7,767 bases of DNA from Chloroflexota bacterium (GTDB lineage Bacteria > Desulfobacterota > Desulfuromonadia > Desulfuromonadales > Geopsychrobacteraceae): positions 1 to 7,767 of the forward strand of contig JADFVC010000413.1 of assembly GCA_015222355.1 (NCBI GenBank), written 5' to 3'. The notes beneath the pieces were generated by a model that was not told where the DNA came from, did no database searches, and saw only the letters and a list, made by a program, of their open reading frames with translations. The translations under genes and the position numbers were made by a program. This document shows, in pieces, positions 6,452-7,767 of the stretch (position 1 is its first letter; every line of letters starts with the position of its first letter).

Positions 6452-6484
6452 TGGGAGACCATCTCATCAACAGACTCCCGGGCA
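6452..6484 (+). repeat. Hairpin repeat, copy 2 of 2, in the leader of the diguanylate cyclase gene
   Basis: This is the partner of 5868-5900 (27 of 33 identical). CTGGGAG (6451-6457) pairs with CTCCCGG (6475-6481) over 7 bp with one U-G pair, leaving a 17-nt loop that contains the conserved CATCAACAG. It ends 9 nt before the start codon and abuts the AAGGA (6486-6490) ribosome site, so folding or binding here could affect translation. Confidence 0.65.
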
Positions 6485-6493
6485 GAAGGACCC

Positions 6494-7213
6494 ATGACTG
6501 CTGATTCATCACCCACGACGGACGATTCGTCAAACAATCCCCCTGAATGTCCTGCCGGTAAAATTGACTGTCCGATCATCGCAGAAATTGTTGCGCTGCG
6601 TCAGTCAGTCACTGAGCTGTCAGAGTTGGTCCGCACCGATAATCTGACAGGTCTTGCCAACTACCGGTATTTTAACCAGGCCCTCGGGCAGGAAATGGAA
6701 CGTACTCAGCGGAGTGGCCAGCCGACAACCCTTATCATGCTCGATATCGATTTTTTCAAAAAAGTCAATGATCAGTGGGGGCATGAAGTCGGCAACCAGG
6801 CCCTGGTGCATATCGCCAAGCTGATGTTACAAACAGTGCGGCGGCTCGATATCGCTTGTCGTTACGGTGGCGAAGAGTTCGCGATTATTCTGCCGAACAC
6901 CGAGCTTTCCGCCAGTATCCCAGTGGCGGAAAGATTACGCAGCTCAATAGCAGAAACGTCCTTGACGGTCGGCGAAAAACAACTGCAGTTGACGGCCAGC
7001 CTGGGCATTGCGAGCTATGTTCTGGGAGAGGAGAGTCGCGTGGAAGAGCTGGTGCAGCGCGCTGATCATTACCTTTACCAGGCAAAACAGTCAGGGCGAA
7101 ACCAGGTACGATATGCCCCCTTGCCGGAAATCGACGTGGTCAGCCGCGAAGAACGTGAAGCGCTGTTCAAGCTGTTTGGCCGTAGCGTCAAGGAAAATCA
7201 GACTGAACCATAA
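6494..7213 (+). CDS. GGDEF diguanylate cyclase (GGEEF, with I-site)
   Basis: Makes the second messenger cyclic di-GMP from two GTP in the cytoplasm. It has 239 residues and no membrane segment. A polar N-terminus (1-25) and a short helix (about 28-48) precede the GGDEF domain (about 48-208). Visible motifs are DNLTGLANYRYF (49-60), the metal-binding LDIDFFKKVND (83-93), the active site RYGGEEF (123-129) and the inhibitory RxxD (R116-D119) five residues before it, so product inhibition is expected. All catalytic residues are present. No known sensor domain is attached; the N-terminus has C19 and C26, each followed by Pro (CP-x5-CP), which might bind metal or respond to redox. A tail (about 209-239) follows the domain. 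AAGGA sits only 3 nt before the ATG, closer than usual, directly behind a hairpin repeat. The 24-bp gap to the next gene suggests read-through. Enzyme class is confident; the controlled process is unknown. Confidence 0.95.
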   Translation: MTADSSPTTDDSSNNPPECPAGKIDCPIIAEIVALRQSVTELSELVRTDNLTGLANYRYFNQALGQEMERTQRSGQPTTLIMLDIDFFKKVNDQWGHEVGNQALVHIAKLMLQTVRRLDIACRYGGEEFAIILPNTELSASIPVAERLRSSIAETSLTVGEKQLQLTASLGIASYVLGEESRVEELVQRADHYLYQAKQSGRNQVRYAPLPEIDVVSREEREALFKLFGRSVKENQTEP

Positions 7214-7237
7214 ACACAATTTATCCAGGAGAGCATC

Positions 7238-7767
7238 ATGCAGATAGTCGTTTTAGATGGTTACGCACTCAACCCGGGCGATCTCGACTGGTCGCCGTTG
7301 AAAGCTCTCGGCAGCTGCGCTATTTATCCCCGGCTAACACCTGAAGAGATTGTCGACAAAGCGGTAGATGCTGAGATTATTCTTACCAACAAGGCACTTT
7401 TGACGGCTGATATTATTAAGGCCCTGCCGAAACTGAAATATATCGGCGTACTCGCCACCGGCTACAATGTTGTCGACCTGGAAGCAGCCAAACAGTCCGG
7501 CATTGTTGTCACCAATGCTCCCGGCTACAGTACCGACTCTGTCTGCCAGATGGTGTTTGCCTTGCTTCTGGAGATGACCCAACAGGTTGGTCATCACGCT
7601 CAACTGGTTCGAGAAGGGGAATGGAGCCGTTGTGAAGATTTCAGCTTTCAGGATCGGCCGTTACTTGAACTCGCCGGGAAAACCTTCGGAATTGTCGGTT
7701 ACGGGCAGATCGGGTGCCGGGTGGCACAGGTTGCCAGGGCGTTCGGCATGCAGGTCCTGGTTCAGAC
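7238..7767 (+). CDS. D-isomer-specific 2-hydroxyacid dehydrogenase (glycerate dehydrogenase/hydroxypyruvate reductase-like), C-terminus beyond window
   Basis: An NAD(P)-dependent cytoplasmic enzyme that interconverts a 2-keto acid and a D-2-hydroxy acid. Only the first 176 codons are in the window; the family is usually about 310-330 residues. Visible are the N-terminal substrate-domain part, with IVVLDGYALNPGDL (3-16), ILTNKALL (48-55), YIGVLATGYNVVD (68-80) and TNAPGYSTDSV (92-102), and the start of the nucleotide-binding Rossmann fold with GYGQIG (154-159). The early LDGYxLNPGDL and the GYNVVD and PGY patterns are like those of enzymes annotated as glycerate dehydrogenase or hydroxypyruvate reductase. 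The catalytic Arg, Glu and His lie beyond the edge. AGGAG (7227-7231) is 6 nt before the ATG, an ideal site. It follows the cyclase gene by 24 bp with no terminator between. The family is certain; the exact substrate is inferred. Confidence 0.93.
   Translation, partial: MQIVVLDGYALNPGDLDWSPLKALGSCAIYPRLTPEEIVDKAVDAEIILTNKALLTADIIKALPKLKYIGVLATGYNVVDLEAAKQSGIVVTNAPGYSTDSVCQMVFALLLEMTQQVGHHAQLVREGEWSRCEDFSFQDRPLLELAGKTFGIVGYGQIGCRVAQVARAFGMQVLVQ

Noticed and set aside
5858..6493. Hairpin elements considered as c-di-GMP (GEMM) riboswitches because a diguanylate cyclase follows
   Set aside because: The conserved GEMM core sequences and two-helix layout are not visible in either copy.
7225..7236. 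CCAGGAGAGCAT, identical to 5867-5878 in hairpin copy 1, considered as a third repeat copy
   Set aside because: Only 12 bp match, the loop and second arm are missing, and AGGAG is explained as the ribosome site of the dehydrogenase gene.

Overview
The window (7767 bp, roughly half GC) reads as chromosomal DNA of a Deltaproteobacterium-type organism, most likely a member of the Desulfuromonadales (Desulfuromonas, Pelobacter or Geobacter relatives). This is inferred from gene style: a large double-Cache sensor kinase with an NtrC-type partner, a sigma-54 promoter, a PAS domain with a Cys cluster, and a small diguanylate cyclase of the kind common in that order. No taxonomic marker gene is present.

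Left two thirds, minus strand. Read in the direction of transcription, the order is a membrane histidine kinase with Cache, HAMP and PAS domains (5661-3097), an overlapping NtrC-family sigma-54 activator (3104-1701), a 254-bp spacer, a small degenerate receiver protein (1446-1054), and a methyl-accepting chemotaxis protein with a single Cache domain that runs off the left edge (1010-1). The spacer carries a near-consensus sigma-54 promoter (1499-1515, GG-N10-GC) pointing at the receiver/MCP pair. The simplest model is that the kinase senses a small extracellular ligand, phosphorylates the NtrC-type regulator, and this switches on a chemoreceptor and a receiver-like protein from the sigma-54 promoter next door. 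That would couple ligand sensing to chemotaxis. The receiver-like protein lacks the phosphoacceptor Asp and the conserved Lys, so it probably does not act by phosphorylation.

Middle, 5662-6004. This is a divergent, non-coding 343-bp region. It holds a possible structured element (10-bp outer stem enclosing a smaller hairpin) and a good sigma-70-type promoter facing right.

Right third, plus strand. A short protein matching only the C-terminal half of an HDOD domain (6005-6379) is followed by a GGEEF diguanylate cyclase with an RxxD inhibitory site (6494-7213), then the first 176 codons of a D-isomer-specific 2-hydroxyacid dehydrogenase resembling glycerate dehydrogenase/hydroxypyruvate reductase (7238 to the edge). 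A 33-bp hairpin-forming sequence occurs twice, 27/33 identical with a conserved loop: once upstream of the HDOD gene and once just ahead of the diguanylate cyclase start. This pair has no explanation among the annotated genes and, with the sigma-54/pseudo-receiver arrangement, is the most interesting signal in the window.
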